Source: an uncultured Leptolyngbya sp. (GTDB taxonomy: Bacteria; Cyanobacteriota; Cyanobacteriia; Phormidesmidales; Phormidesmidaceae). From it: DNA of 45,510 nucleotides. Position numbers and translations under genes: made by a program. Where the stretch lies: positions 1 through 45,510 of the forward strand of contig CALBPH010000631.1 of assembly GCA_937899365.1 (NCBI GenBank). The letters are read 5' to 3'. The notes under the pieces were generated by a model, which was not told where the DNA came from, made no database searches, and saw nothing but the letters and a program-made list of their open reading frames with translations. Shown here piece after piece: positions 1 to 8,673 of the stretch. Numbering within the stretch: position 1 is the first letter of the stretch; the number at the start of each line of letters is the position of its first letter.

Positions 1-1014
1 GGACTCATTGTCGGATTTCCGCCGATTTGTGTCCTCATGCCCAACTTCAGGATGTGCTAGGTCTTCAGAGCAGCTCAGAGACAGCAGAGAAAATTCGTTG
101 TAACCCGTTGCGCGCATACCGCGCTCAATGGTGTCAACAACTTGCTCGGGGTCTACGTCACGGGCTGGGCGAGTCAACATACCGGGTTGGCAAAACCGAC
201 AGCCTCGGGTACAGCCGCGACGAATTTCTATGGTTAGACGGTCGTGAATGGTTTGCACATGGGGAACAAGCCCGATGGAATAGTCGGGGATTGGGGTGGC
301 TACCCGACGCAGAATTCGCTGGGGGACATCGTCTCGATTGGGGTGGACCGACCCATCGTCGGCCATGTCATAAAACTGTGGTACATAAACGCCAGGGACC
401 TGGGCCAGGTCAAGGAGAATCTCTTGGCGGGTCATGCCTGCGGTTTTTCCTTCCTCGAGCACTAACCCAATCTCTGGTAGAAGTTCTTCGCCGTCTCCCA
501 GGGCAATAAAGTCAAAAAAGTCGGCGTAGGGTTCGGGGTTGGATGTGGCGGTTTGACCCCCGGCAAAAATCATGGGCCAGCTAGATTCGTCCCACGGATC
601 TGTGCTGTTGCGTTCTTGCGAGGTGAGGGGAATGCCCGCCAGAGTTAGCATTTCTAGGATATTGGTGGCCCCTAGCTCATAGCTGAGGCTAAAGCCTAAA
701 ATATCAAAATCGATTAGGTGGCGACGTGACTCAACGGCAAACAATGGGGTGTCGCTTTCTGTCAGTTTTTTGGCCAAGTCTGGTCCAGGCAGATAGGCGC
801 GATCGCAAAGCTGTCTAGGCTGCTGATTTAGAATGCTGTAAAGAATAATGTGACCCAGATTAGACGCCCCCACCTCGTAAACTTCTGGGTAGGTCAGCAC
901 CCAACGAATCGCTGCCGATTCCCACGGCTTATGGACCGCTCCTAGCTCATTACCCAAATAGCGAGCAGGACGAGCAATATCTGGGGTAATCAGTTGGTCT
1001 ACAGCGATAGCCAC
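1..1014 (-). CDS. B12-binding radical SAM protein (TIGR03960-like), 3' end outside window
   Basis: The minus strand is open from a GTG at 1014 to the left edge (338 codons), so the C-terminal part is missing. The product begins MAIAVDQLITPDIA and continues with ARYLGNELGAVHKPW, the usual opening of this cyanobacterial family. A cobalamin-binding-like N-terminal region is followed by the radical SAM triad C268-x3-C272-x2-C275 within RRGCTRGCRFCQPG. Such proteins bind a 4Fe-4S cluster and S-adenosylmethionine in the cytosol; the substrate of this family is not established. The GTG start is chosen because the family motif begins there; no strong Shine-Dalgarno precedes it. Confidence 0.88.
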   Translation of the reverse strand, partial: MAIAVDQLITPDIARPARYLGNELGAVHKPWESAAIRWVLTYPEVYEVGASNLGHIILYSILNQQPRQLCDRAYLPGPDLAKKLTESDTPLFAVESRRHLIDFDILGFSLSYELGATNILEMLTLAGIPLTSQERNSTDPWDESSWPMIFAGGQTATSNPEPYADFFDFIALGDGEELLPEIGLVLEEGKTAGMTRQEILLDLAQVPGVYVPQFYDMADDGSVHPNRDDVPQRILRRVATPIPDYSIGLVPHVQTIHDRLTIEIRRGCTRGCRFCQPGMLTRPARDVDPEQVVDTIERGMRATGYNEFSLLSLSCSEDLAHPEVGHEDTNRRKSDNES

Positions 1015-1112
1015 GGCAATGAAAAAGCAACTCAGACATAAACTATAGCTGATTCTCAGAGTCCGGGCTTTGCTCTTGATCTAGGCCAGCAGTTAGTAGT
1101 CTCAGCCTTTAA

Positions 1113-1153
1113 ACCTGAGCGGGGTCCACAATAATCGTGGACCCCGCTCAGGT
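1113..1153 (-). terminator. 17-bp perfect hairpin downstream of the STAS gene
   Basis: Arms 1113-1129 and 1137-1153 are perfect reverse complements (17 bp, GC-rich core) around a 7-nt loop. It lies between the stop of the STAS gene (1242) and the start of the leftward radical SAM gene (1014). The tail on the minus strand is only weakly T-rich (TTTAAA), so termination or transcript 3'-end stabilisation is inferred. Confidence 0.55.
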
Positions 1154-1241
1154 ATTAGTGTGTCATTAATTTTTTAGAACTGCATTCATGCAGAAGTTTG
1201 CTGAATATTTAGGGAACCCTAGTGTCTGTAGGTACCAATAA

Positions 1242-1562
1242 CTAGGCAGCCTGCAACTCTTGCCGATCAACCATAGAGACGGCGCGATCTAGTTGAGCCA
1301 GTTCAAACACAATACGTACAGGGGGAGCAACATCCTGCAGACTTAACCGCTTACGATGACGCTTCGCGGTGTCGCAGCCAGCCAGTATGGCAACAAGTCC
1401 AGAGTTATCCACGCTATCTACAGCTGCCATGTCGATGGTTACCTCACTGGCATGGTCAGATTTGATGGCTGTTAACATTTCTGCTTTAAATGCATCAGCC
1501 GTTGCAGCGGTTAAAGCGCCTACAGGTCGCACAACCTTCACTGATGTTTCAACGCTATTCAT
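1242..1562 (-). CDS. STAS-domain protein, anti-sigma-factor antagonist type
   Basis: A single STAS domain fills the 106 residues. The stretch VDSVDNSGLVAI matches the conserved loop of SpoIIAA/RsbV proteins, and Ser54 sits at the phosphorylatable serine position. Family members are switched by serine phosphorylation and bind anti-sigma-like kinases or other partners. A good ribosome site (AGGAGA) lies 8 nt before the ATG. No cognate kinase or phosphatase is encoded nearby, so the partner is unknown. The gene stands alone, divergent from the small gene at 1927. Confidence 0.85.
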   Translation of the reverse strand: MNSVETSVKVVRPVGALTAATADAFKAEMLTAIKSDHASEVTIDMAAVDSVDNSGLVAILAGCDTAKRHRKRLSLQDVAPPVRIVFELAQLDRAVSMVDRQELQAA

Positions 1563-1926
1563 ATTCTGTCTCCTATCAGTTTTGATTAGATTGAAAATAG
1601 GTGTCGGACTACGAGCTTTTCATATGTTCTCGAAGCTAACTGATGAATCCCAGCTTGCCCACGTGCCTGATGTCTATTTGTAGAATCTTGATGTCCGGAC
1701 CGATTGTTTGAAGTTTCCAGAAAGTCTTTCTCTTAAATGGTAACTATCGCTACACCCTTTGTGGGGATTTGGTTTGGCGGTGTTGTTTAGTGATACGGAT
1801 CACTGAGGTTGCCAACTCCAGAAGTTTCACTTGAGATAACACCAATGGGTAAAGACCATATTCCAGATCACGAAATGGTCCCCGGGATGTAAACACTGAC
1901 TCGAAAGCCTGCTAGGAGAAGACACC
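1563..1926. other. Divergent intergenic region
   Basis: About 360 bp separate the divergent STAS and small-protein genes and presumably hold both promoters. No reading frame here looks coding, and I see no clear operator. TAACTAT near 1740-1746 is a possible -10-like element. AGGAG at 1914-1918 is the ribosome site of the rightward gene. Confidence 0.5.
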
Positions 1927-2121
1927 ATGCACTCATTTGCTATTCGCCATTTGGTTGAGAAAGCTCTTTATATAAAACAGCTAACTCCCGATATTGAAGA
2001 ACAGATCAATTCCGAACTGTCGCGCTTAGGCTACATTTCAGAAGTTGAGTATGAGGCCCTTGAGCCCCTCATGAGCGAAATGGAGGAGGGTCGTATAAAG
2101 CTAGTTCCCTCTATTCGCTAA
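1927..2121 (+). CDS. Small conserved hypothetical protein (64 aa)
   Basis: This 64-residue acidic protein starts MHSFAIRHLVEKALYIKQL and is predicted to be helical, with no membrane segment or cysteine. The pattern TPDIEEQINSELSRLGYIS followed by YEALEPLMSEM resembles short cyanobacterial hypothetical proteins I have seen, but I know no function. A clear ribosome site (AGGAG, 8 nt upstream) supports the start. It is monocistronic. Confidence 0.72.
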   Translation: MHSFAIRHLVEKALYIKQLTPDIEEQINSELSRLGYISEVEYEALEPLMSEMEEGRIKLVPSIR

Positions 2122-2188
2122 TTTAGCTAGTAAAAGAATTGCCAATATGGCCCGATCTGACACTAGTCTGATCAATTATTTTTAACTT

Positions 2189-2620
2189 TTATCGGATTGA
2201 AACTAACTTTGTGGATGCTTGAGGTTCATCATCCTCGGAGTTGTTCTTATTCCAACAAGTATGTAGAAAATGTTGAAAGTGCTGCTTTGCGATGTCTTCT
2301 GGTCCACTATCGTCTGCAATACGTAGGTGAAATAGCAAAGCAAAAAAGTCTGTATCAAAGGCCATTTTGAAACTATCAATTGGCCAGACCAGGTCGGGAG
2401 CGGTTTTAAGATCGTATAGATCCAGGTCACAAGCCTCAGGATCGGTTGCTGCTGCTGCAATCATCATTTGCTGCTGTTTCGAGCCGTAGGGTAGATGACA
2501 CACCAACATCAGGGGCCGACACCAAAGGCGTACTGCTCCAGCTGGTTGGATCGCTTCAACGTAAAGACGCTGATCTAAACATTCGAGATAAACAATTTGC
2601 CCAGGGTTTATGGTAGCCAT
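2189..2620 (-). CDS. Conserved cyanobacterial hypothetical protein (143 aa)
   Basis: A soluble 143-residue protein opening MATINPGQIVYLECLDQRLY. An Asp/Leu-rich middle (DLYDLKTAPDLVWPID) is followed by a hydrophobic helix. The opening and the DLR/K..ADLVWP block recur in cyanobacterial proteins of unknown function; this is from memory, not a search. The C-terminal 25 residues are charged and look disordered. No catalytic motif is visible. The gene stands alone; its upstream region holds the structured element at 2693-2752. Confidence 0.7.
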   Translation of the reverse strand: MATINPGQIVYLECLDQRLYVEAIQPAGAVRLWCRPLMLVCHLPYGSKQQQMMIAAAATDPEACDLDLYDLKTAPDLVWPIDSFKMAFDTDFFALLFHLRIADDSGPEDIAKQHFQHFLHTCWNKNNSEDDEPQASTKLVSIR

Positions 2621-3027
2621 TTTGAAAGATTAAATTTCCACTCAAATTAATTGAATTGAAGATACACGCGTAATCATGGGTGGGCTTACGGTCTCAAACC
2701 ATGACTCCACAAGGGAAAAGCGGCAATATGGCTGCTTTTGTTACGGTTTGAGTAGTAAAAGTTCAATTTTTGTTAAATTAGCTAATAAATTACCACTAAG
2801 CTTGTTTCGAAACGTTTACTTTAGGTTACTTATTTATGAATCTGTCTGCTTGCCCTAATTGGCTATGATGTCCAAGCCCTTGCCCGATATTCGTTTAAGG
2901 GCCTGAGCTCTCTTTTTTAGATAAGTTCTGGTTAAAATTAAAAACGGTGTGTGTGGCTGACGTCCCATGGTCCATTGAGACGTCTGTCTAGAGCAAACAT
3001 TTCTAGATTCAATGAGTAATTAAGGTC
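2621..3027. other. Intergenic region upstream of clpS
   Basis: About 400 bp between the divergent 143-aa gene and clpS. It holds the nested-stem element at 2693-2752. A small hairpin follows (GCCCTT at 2876-2881, AAGGGC at 2897-2902), with a T6 run at 2913-2918. A 60-codon open frame at 2676-2858 overlaps the stems and has no family resemblance, so I do not call it. The clpS promoter must lie here. Confidence 0.45.
2693..2752. other. Nested inverted repeats, candidate structured RNA
   Basis: Outer arms CTCAAACC (2693-2700) and GGTTTGAG (2745-2752) pair perfectly. Inside them AAAAGCGGC (2716-2724) pairs with GCTGCTTTT (2731-2739) around the loop AATATG, with one G-U pair. The pairing works best read on the plus strand. 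The element could be a leader or a small RNA; I recognise no known riboswitch. Confidence 0.35.
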
Positions 3028-3318
3028 ATGGTGTCTACCGGAACAATCGAAAAAACAGTTAAGTCCAGTAAGCGGCAGCATGCTCCCCGCTATCGGGTGC
3101 TACTGCATAACGATGACTTCAACTCAATGGAATATGTCGTGGAGTCTCTGGTTAAGACCGTACCCAGTCTGTCTGTACCGCAGGCCGTCGATATTATGAT
3201 GCAGGCCCACAACGCTGGAGTGGGCTTGGTGATCGTATGCGAATTAGAGCATGCTGAGTTCTATAGTGAAATGCTGTGCTCCAAAGGCCTTTCTAGCACC
3301 ATTGAGCCTGATGAATAG
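3028..3318 (+). CDS. clpS: ATP-dependent Clp protease adaptor ClpS
   Basis: ClpS binds N-degron substrates and delivers them to the ClpC/ClpP machine. The 96-residue length is typical. YRVLLHNDDFNSMEYVVE (residues 22-39) is the family signature with the Asn-Asp pair that contacts the substrate N-terminus. The C-terminal EHAEFYSEMLCSKGLSSTIE block contacts the Clp ATPase. It ends exactly at the conserved EPDE terminus with TAG. The poorly conserved N-terminal tail (about 20 residues) is expected. The downstream CPBP protease gene may be cotranscribed. Confidence 0.95.
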   Translation: MVSTGTIEKTVKSSKRQHAPRYRVLLHNDDFNSMEYVVESLVKTVPSLSVPQAVDIMMQAHNAGVGLVIVCELEHAEFYSEMLCSKGLSSTIEPDE

Positions 3319-3378
3319 CACACAGCAAGCGTGTCTTTGGGGGGCCTCCCTCAAAGAGCTTGGGTTTGCTTACCCATA

Positions 3379-4227
3379 ATGTGGTGGTTCAAGGTTTATC
3401 AACGCGCTGCTAAGGGGCGAGTCCTCTGGCGCGTCTTTATATTCTTTGTTGTGCTATTGGTGCTGTGGTCTCCCTTTGCTCTGGCAACCTATGGTCTGGG
3501 GTATTTGTTAGGGCAGCCCCAGCTTGCTAGTACCCTGTCGCTGATAGCGCTGTATGTTTGCTTTATTGGTCATGCATGGTTTTGGGGGCGTAGGGGCCAT
3601 GGTTGGCAGCGCCCGCTTTTATCCTATGGTCTATGCTTTGTCCGTCGCTTTTGGGGCGATGTCATCGTTGCGCTGTTTTGTGGCATTGGCCTAGTATCTG
3701 TTCTGTTTGGAGCAGAAGTGCTTTTGGGGTGGGCTAGCTTACATCCTAGGCCGCTGCTGGGGATTGCCCTAGATGGGTTGGCGGTTGGTATTGGTATTGG
3801 CCTAGCTGAAGAGCTATTATTCCGCGGCTGGCTTTTGACGGAATTGCGGACGAGTTTGTCCCGTCGCAGTGCTATTTTTTGGAGCAGCCTTGTTTTTGCA
3901 TCAGCCCATTTTATAAAGCCGCTGTCAGAGGTATTACAGACATCGCCGCAGTTTTTAGGTCTGTTCTTGCTCGGGATTATTTTGGCGTCTGGGCGTTATG
4001 TCAGTCGGCTAGAACGTCCGTTTAGTAGTTTGGGGCTACCCTTGGGCTTGCATGCAGGGTTGGTATGGGGCTATTACATTGTCGATGTGGCAGATTTGGT
4101 GGTGCCTTCAGGGCGTGTGCCCGAGTGGGTGACCGGCATTCATGGCAATCCTTTATCTGGAGCTTTAGGGGTGACAATTTTGGGCTGCTTAGCGATGTGG
4201 TCTTGCTCTAAACTGCGCTCAGAATAG
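3379..4227 (+). CDS. CPBP (CAAX/Abi) family intramembrane glutamic protease
   Basis: A 282-residue protein with about seven to eight hydrophobic helices. E144-E145 with R149 in AEELLFRGW is the catalytic EExxxR motif, and H177 in FASAHF is the second conserved site. CPBP proteases process prenylated proteins or peptides in the membrane; the substrate here is unknown. I prefer the ATG at 3379 because the 16 upstream codons from a GTG at 3331 lack hydrophobic or family-like sequence. The gene overlaps the convergent argF by 20 bp. Confidence 0.85.
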   Translation: MWWFKVYQRAAKGRVLWRVFIFFVVLLVLWSPFALATYGLGYLLGQPQLASTLSLIALYVCFIGHAWFWGRRGHGWQRPLLSYGLCFVRRFWGDVIVALFCGIGLVSVLFGAEVLLGWASLHPRPLLGIALDGLAVGIGIGLAEELLFRGWLLTELRTSLSRRSAIFWSSLVFASAHFIKPLSEVLQTSPQFLGLFLLGIILASGRYVSRLERPFSSLGLPLGLHAGLVWGYYIVDVADLVVPSGRVPEWVTGIHGNPLSGALGVTILGCLAMWSCSKLRSE

Positions 4228-5134
4228 AGGCTAGCAGTGCTTTTTGAGCATGGAGACGGTTTTCAGCCTGGTCCCATAGACGGGACTGGGGGCCTTCCTT
4301 GGCATCGTGGGTAATTTCTTCGCCGCGATGGGCTGGTAGACAGTGGAGAATGATGGCGTGCTCGTCTGCTAAGTCCAGCATCGCCTGGTTAATTTGGTAT
4401 GGCTGAAATTTAGGGATTCTGGATGCCGCTTCGGATTCATCACCCATGCTGGCCCAAACATCCGTGTAGAGAGCGTGGCTACCTTGAACGGCGGCTTTGG
4501 GGTCCGTGGTGACTACCACAGTGCTGCGTCCCTGCGCTAATTCGATTGCTTGATTGACGACGGTTGGATTGGGCGCAAATCCATCAGGGGTCCCGACTCT
4601 AATATTGACTCCTGCTAGGGCACAGCCCAACATTAGGGAATGTGCAACATTGATGCCATCTCCTAGGTAGGACATGGTCAAATTTTCTAAGGTACCAAAG
4701 GCTTCTTTGAGGGTCAGTAAATCTGCCAAGATTTGACAGGGATGCTCTAAATCGGTGAGGGCATTGATGACTGGAATCGATGCATAGCGAGCAAATTCTT
4801 CGATTTCGGCCTGCTCAAAGGTGCGGATAGCGACCACATCCACGTAGCGATCTAGGACCCGAGCTGTGTCTGCCGTAGGTTCTCCTCGCCCTACTTGGGT
4901 GACACCGGCGGTGAGAGCTAGGACTTGCCCACCCAGTTGGTACATGGCAACTGAAAAACTGACGCGGGTGCGAGTTGACGCTTTGGAAAAGACTAAACCC
5001 AGCACTTTATTGGGGCATTTTGGCTGATATGTTCCAGCTTTTAGTTGTGCAGCTAGCTCCAGAAGTCCGTGTAACTCTGTACTGGTCAAATCTGCCATGC
5101 TAAGCAGATCTCGTCCCTTCGGTGGAGTCAACAA
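4208..5134 (-). CDS. argF: Ornithine carbamoyltransferase
   Basis: Converts ornithine and carbamoyl phosphate to citrulline in arginine synthesis. The carbamoyl-phosphate loop S53-T-R-T-R57 is intact, as are HPCQILADL and the ornithine-side HCLPAHRGEE. The length of 308 aa is normal. The start is a TTG, either 5134 or the adjacent 5131: the conserved KGRDLL segment lies before the first internal ATG (5098), and no ATG or GTG exists before the upstream in-frame stop. The gene is divergent from the methyltransferase at 5177, only 42 bp away, so the promoters overlap. Confidence 0.95.
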   Translation of the reverse strand: MLTPPKGRDLLSMADLTSTELHGLLELAAQLKAGTYQPKCPNKVLGLVFSKASTRTRVSFSVAMYQLGGQVLALTAGVTQVGRGEPTADTARVLDRYVDVVAIRTFEQAEIEEFARYASIPVINALTDLEHPCQILADLLTLKEAFGTLENLTMSYLGDGINVAHSLMLGCALAGVNIRVGTPDGFAPNPTVVNQAIELAQGRSTVVVTTDPKAAVQGSHALYTDVWASMGDESEAASRIPKFQPYQINQAMLDLADEHAIILHCLPAHRGEEITHDAKEGPQSRLWDQAENRLHAQKALLASILSAV

Positions 5135-5176
5135 GATACTACTATTTAGCCTTGATAAGGGCTACTGATGTTTTAG

Positions 5177-5830
5177 ATGGATGTAATCAGTGAGGTTGGG
5201 GATTGGTACATGGGAATGTATTCACGGTTGATTTTTCCGCGCTTGTTAGAGCTTTCGATGTCAGGGCAAGAGTTAAGCCGTTATCGTCAGGCCTTGCTGG
5301 CGTCTGTTCGTGGAGAAGTACTAGAAATTGGGTTTGGGACAGGGTTAAATATGCCGTACTACGGGGATGGTGTCACGGCCCTGACGGCAATTGATCCAAA
5401 TGAGGGGATGGCTGCGATCGCAACACCGCGTATTCAAGCTTCAATGGTCAACGTTAATTTGCAAACGGCTAATGCAGAATCCTTACCGATGCCGGCTGAA
5501 CGTTTTGATGCGGTGGTTTGCACCTGGACCCTGTGTAGTATTCCCCATATCGAGCAGGCGCTGGCGGAAGTCTATCGGGTGCTAAAGCCAGGCGGCCAAT
5601 TTTTCTTTATTGAACACGGGTTAAGTCCAGATCGTAGCGTCGGTTCGTGGCAGCGTCGGGTAACGCCTGTACAGCGACGGATTGCTGATGGCTGTCATCT
5701 GGATCGCCCCATGGCTAACCTGATCAAAGATGTTTTTCCGCAAGTTGAGTTGCGGGAGTTTTATGCCACGAGTCTGCCTAAGCTCATTGGCTATTTTTAT
5801 CAGGGGGTAGCCACTAAATCTCCCCTTTAA
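5177..5830 (+). CDS. Class I SAM-dependent methyltransferase (UbiE-like)
   Basis: 217 residues. Motif I is VLEIGFGTGLN (48-58), the acidic motif II region is LTAIDPNEGM, and motif III is near VYRVLKPGGQFFFIEHG. It belongs to the Methyltransf_11 type; the substrate cannot be read from sequence. A later ATG at 5210 (MGMYSR) is possible, but the first ATG gives the usual length. The 3' end overlaps the convergent small gene at 5814 by 17 bp. Confidence 0.88.
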   Translation: MDVISEVGDWYMGMYSRLIFPRLLELSMSGQELSRYRQALLASVRGEVLEIGFGTGLNMPYYGDGVTALTAIDPNEGMAAIATPRIQASMVNVNLQTANAESLPMPAERFDAVVCTWTLCSIPHIEQALAEVYRVLKPGGQFFFIEHGLSPDRSVGSWQRRVTPVQRRIADGCHLDRPMANLIKDVFPQVELREFYATSLPKLIGYFYQGVATKSPL

Positions 5831-6143
5831 AGATTTGGGCGGTTGCGATCGCAATTCGTTCAATATCAGCATCTAGTAGCGGCGGCCACTCTATATTTTC
5901 CCGTTTTCCCCGCTCATAGGCCTGGCGGCTTTCATAGGCCAGTTGATGCAGCGCATAGACCAAGGTGCGGTCAAGATGCTCCACAGCTTTGTGCGCGTCT
6001 TTCATCACCTTGCAGGCGAGCTACAGTGAGGTTACCTGTCCAGGCACGGGTGGTTGCTGCTGCATGAGACGTGCCAAAAATGAATCGGTAGCAGTCAAAT
6101 CTGCTTGGGCTACGATCACATGCTGGGCTGTTTTAGCGTCCAT
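5814..6143 (-). pseudogene. Small conserved cyanobacterial gene interrupted by in-frame TAG
   Basis: Read through, this is a 109-residue protein beginning MDAKTAQHVIVAQ and ending with the conserved-looking WPPLLDADIERIAIATAQIF. Codon 41 (6021-6023) is TAG, directly after PGQVTSL, and the same frame continues LACKVMKDAHKAVEHLD. In relatives I remember, GQVTSL runs on into a Leu-rich helix, so the stop sits inside the domain. Translation could restart at GTG 6008 or ATG 6005, giving 63-64 residues. Nonsense mutation, readthrough or sequencing error are all possible. Function unknown; no frameshift is seen. Confidence 0.75.
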
Positions 6144-6531
6144 AGTGTGGGGAAAATAAGAAGGTTGCCCAGTATTATTCCAGTACTGATGCGGGTTCCG
6201 CTCACCATAGTGTTAGAAAGGGGCCGCGTCAATTCTCAAGCAGAGACAAAGCTTTTCAAGAAGCTTCATAGAGACTTTACAGTTTGGGGATATCCAAGTT
6301 TTAAATCTTCAAGAGACACTAATAAGCAAGCATAGAAATATGTGAGCGAAGACCTTAGGCGCACAGCTCTAGTACTTTACACAACCTGATTAGCCTGCCA
6401 TTTTCCAGGAGCGCCCATGAATCATTGGCGTTGCCCAGGGAACCTTTTAGTAGATGACGACTCTGCAAATTCCATAACCGTTATTCACCGTTGTGGGCCA
6501 AGCAGCAACGTTTCAGTAGATATTTGACACC
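6144..6531. other. Intergenic region before the exopolysaccharide block
   Basis: About 390 bp upstream of the DegT gene. Open frames here are short and show no family resemblance. I see no clear terminator or operator. It must contain the promoter for the rightward block starting at 6532. Confidence 0.45.
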
Positions 6532-7689
6532 ATGGCTAATCCCAGATTTGTTCCGTTTGTTGACCTATCTAAGCAGCATGAACCGCTACGTGCAGAGTTG
6601 ATGGCGGCGATGACGGCTGTGGCGGACCGGGGTGACTATATCTTGGGCAATTCCGTGGTGCAGTTTGAACAAGCGTTCGCTGCTGTCTGTGGTGCACCGC
6701 TTGGCGTGGGAGTGGGCTCTGGTACCGATGCGCTCACTTTAGGGCTGCGTGCCTGTGGCATTGGCCCTGGAGACCAGGTGATTTTGCCAGTTAATACCTT
6801 TGTTGCCACCCTCATTGGAGTGCTACAGGCTGGAGCCACTCCCATTTTTGTTGACTGTGACCTGGAAACGGGGTTGATGGATGTCGCCGCTGCGGAACGG
6901 GCCATTACCCGTCGAACCCGGGCGGTGATTCCTGTGCATCTTTATGGGCAGATGGTTTCGCCCGCTGCCCTACGGGCTCTCTCAGAAACTTACGGTGTCA
7001 CAATATTTGAAGATGCTGCCCAGGCCCACGGAGCTGAGCGGGAAGGCGTCAAAGCAGGGAGTGTGGGGCTAGCGGCTGCTTTTAGCTTTTACCCAAGTAA
7101 AAACCTGGGGGCCATGGGTGATGGCGGCATGGTGCTCACTCAGCAAGATTTGGTGGCCCAAACGGTTAGATCGCTGCGTAATTATGGGTCAACTCGTAAG
7201 TATTACCATACCGACCCCGGCGGGACTAATAGCCGTCTCGATACATTGCAGGCCGCTATATTGGCGATTAAGTTAGGGCGTCTGTCGGCTTGGAATTGCG
7301 ATCGCAACCGGTTAGCCAAACTCTATGATCATGCTCTGCAACCCCTGGCTGCCCATGGTCTAATACCCATGACTAACCTCAGCGGCAGCGGTCACGTGTA
7401 CCATCTCTACGTCATTCGTCTAACCAGAGACTGTCCCATTGATCGCACACGTTTGCAGCAAGAACTCGCTGCCGCAGATATTCAGTCTGGCATTCACTAT
7501 CCCGTTCCCTGCCACCTACAACCAGCTTTTCATCACCTTGGCTATCAGCCTGGCGATTTCCCCATTGCCGAGCAGCTGAGTCAAGAAATTCTCTCGTTGC
7601 CGATGTATCCCGGCATGACGGATGACCAACTAGAGTATGTAGTAAAGACCGTTATGGGGTTGGTTCAAGCCTGTCCAGTATTGACCTAG
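6532..7689 (+). CDS. DegT/DnrJ/EryC1/StrS family PLP-dependent aminotransferase
   Basis: Transfers amino groups to keto-sugars for polysaccharide building blocks, or a related PLP reaction. The 385 residues are full length. GSGTDALTLGL binds the cofactor phosphate, EDAAQAHGA carries the Asp that contacts the pyridine, and K190 in SFYPSKNLGAMGDGG is the Schiff-base lysine. It is the first gene of a rightward block with cyanoexosortase A (13 bp downstream), which suggests a sugar modification for exported polysaccharide or sorted protein. Confidence 0.92.
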   Translation: MANPRFVPFVDLSKQHEPLRAELMAAMTAVADRGDYILGNSVVQFEQAFAAVCGAPLGVGVGSGTDALTLGLRACGIGPGDQVILPVNTFVATLIGVLQAGATPIFVDCDLETGLMDVAAAERAITRRTRAVIPVHLYGQMVSPAALRALSETYGVTIFEDAAQAHGAEREGVKAGSVGLAAAFSFYPSKNLGAMGDGGMVLTQQDLVAQTVRSLRNYGSTRKYYHTDPGGTNSRLDTLQAAILAIKLGRLSAWNCDRNRLAKLYDHALQPLAAHGLIPMTNLSGSGHVYHLYVIRLTRDCPIDRTRLQQELAAADIQSGIHYPVPCHLQPAFHHLGYQPGDFPIAEQLSQEILSLPMYPGMTDDQLEYVVKTVMGLVQACPVLT

Positions 7690-7702
7690 CAATGTATTCA
7701 TC

Positions 7703-8629
7703 ATGATTAGCGTTCCCCAATCCAAATCTCCACGATGGTCCATTGAGCTGGCAGTGATTAGCTGTGTCGTTATTCTCTATGGTCCCCTGCTGTATCACTG
7801 GGTTTGGGATGGCTGGATTAACAAGGGTATTAGTATTCAGCACGAATATTTTAGCCACGGTATTTTAGGAATTCCCCTGGCCATCAAATTAGTATGGGAC
7901 AAACGACAAGTCTGGCACCGATTGGGTGATAGCTGTCATTGGTCTGGTATTGCTTGTTTGCTAGTAGCATTTGTTTTCTATACCAGTGGAGTGATGGATG
8001 CGATTAATCTATCGCTCCCCCTTCTGCTGACAGGTCTGTTGCTATGCCTAAAAGGACCAGCAGGACTCAGGCTGATGCTTTTTCCCCTGGTGTTGCTGAT
8101 CTTTTCCACCCCCACTCAGCTGCCATACCTCATTGAGCCTCATATACTACCCCTGCAGCTGTTTATTGCCACCGTTGGAGGTACGATTTTGCATGGATTT
8201 GGCTATGACGTTGAGGTCAATCAATTTTATTTGAGCATGAATGGTCAACTGGTGGAAGTTGCCCCCCATTGTGCAGGGTTAAAAATGCTGTTTACCAGCC
8301 TGTATATGGGGTTAGTGATTACCTACTGGACGGGCATATACAACTCAAGATTGCGCACAGGCATATTTTTCGTGGGCATCATCTTAGTCAGTGTCATTGG
8401 CAATATTCTACGCAATACGATTTTGACCTTCTTCCATGGCCATAGCATGTCAGAGGCTTTCCATTGGCTGCATGAAAGTTGGGGCGGCGATGTCTATTCT
8501 GCGGTGATGTTAGGGTCTTTGATCTTGATAGTTAACGCTATTCAAAGTCACGTACCTGTCAGTTTTGCCACTGCCACTGTTGCGCAAAAAGATGGCAATC
8601 AGCCCACCGTGTCTCCCATTGATTTTTGA
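7703..8629 (+). CDS. Cyanoexosortase A
   Basis: Multi-pass membrane transpeptidase of the exosortase family, expected to cleave PEP-CTERM-type sorting signals. The catalytic triad is visible: C190 in VAPHCAGLKM, R237 in IGNILRNTIL, and a His in HWLHESWGGD (H254 or H257, the latter likely). About eight hydrophobic helices make up the 308 residues. The following gene is the cyanoexosortase A-associated protein, and Wza/Wzc-type genes come next, the usual setting. No PEP-CTERM substrate is encoded in this window. Confidence 0.92.
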   Translation: MISVPQSKSPRWSIELAVISCVVILYGPLLYHWVWDGWINKGISIQHEYFSHGILGIPLAIKLVWDKRQVWHRLGDSCHWSGIACLLVAFVFYTSGVMDAINLSLPLLLTGLLLCLKGPAGLRLMLFPLVLLIFSTPTQLPYLIEPHILPLQLFIATVGGTILHGFGYDVEVNQFYLSMNGQLVEVAPHCAGLKMLFTSLYMGLVITYWTGIYNSRLRTGIFFVGIILVSVIGNILRNTILTFFHGHSMSEAFHWLHESWGGDVYSAVMLGSLILIVNAIQSHVPVSFATATVAQKDGNQPTVSPIDF

Positions 8630-8673
8630 AGTCACTATTCCGACGTAGCGCCTAACCATATCGCTTTGAGAAA

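Noticed and set aside
27..509. Rightward frame of 160 codons
   Set aside because: It lies antisense to the well-supported radical SAM gene and has no family resemblance.
1369..1683. Rightward frame of 104 codons
   Set aside because: Antisense to the STAS gene; composition not protein-like beyond the mirrored part.
2676..2858. 60-codon frame upstream of clpS
   Set aside because: It overlaps the stem element, has no ribosome site and no recognisable sequence.
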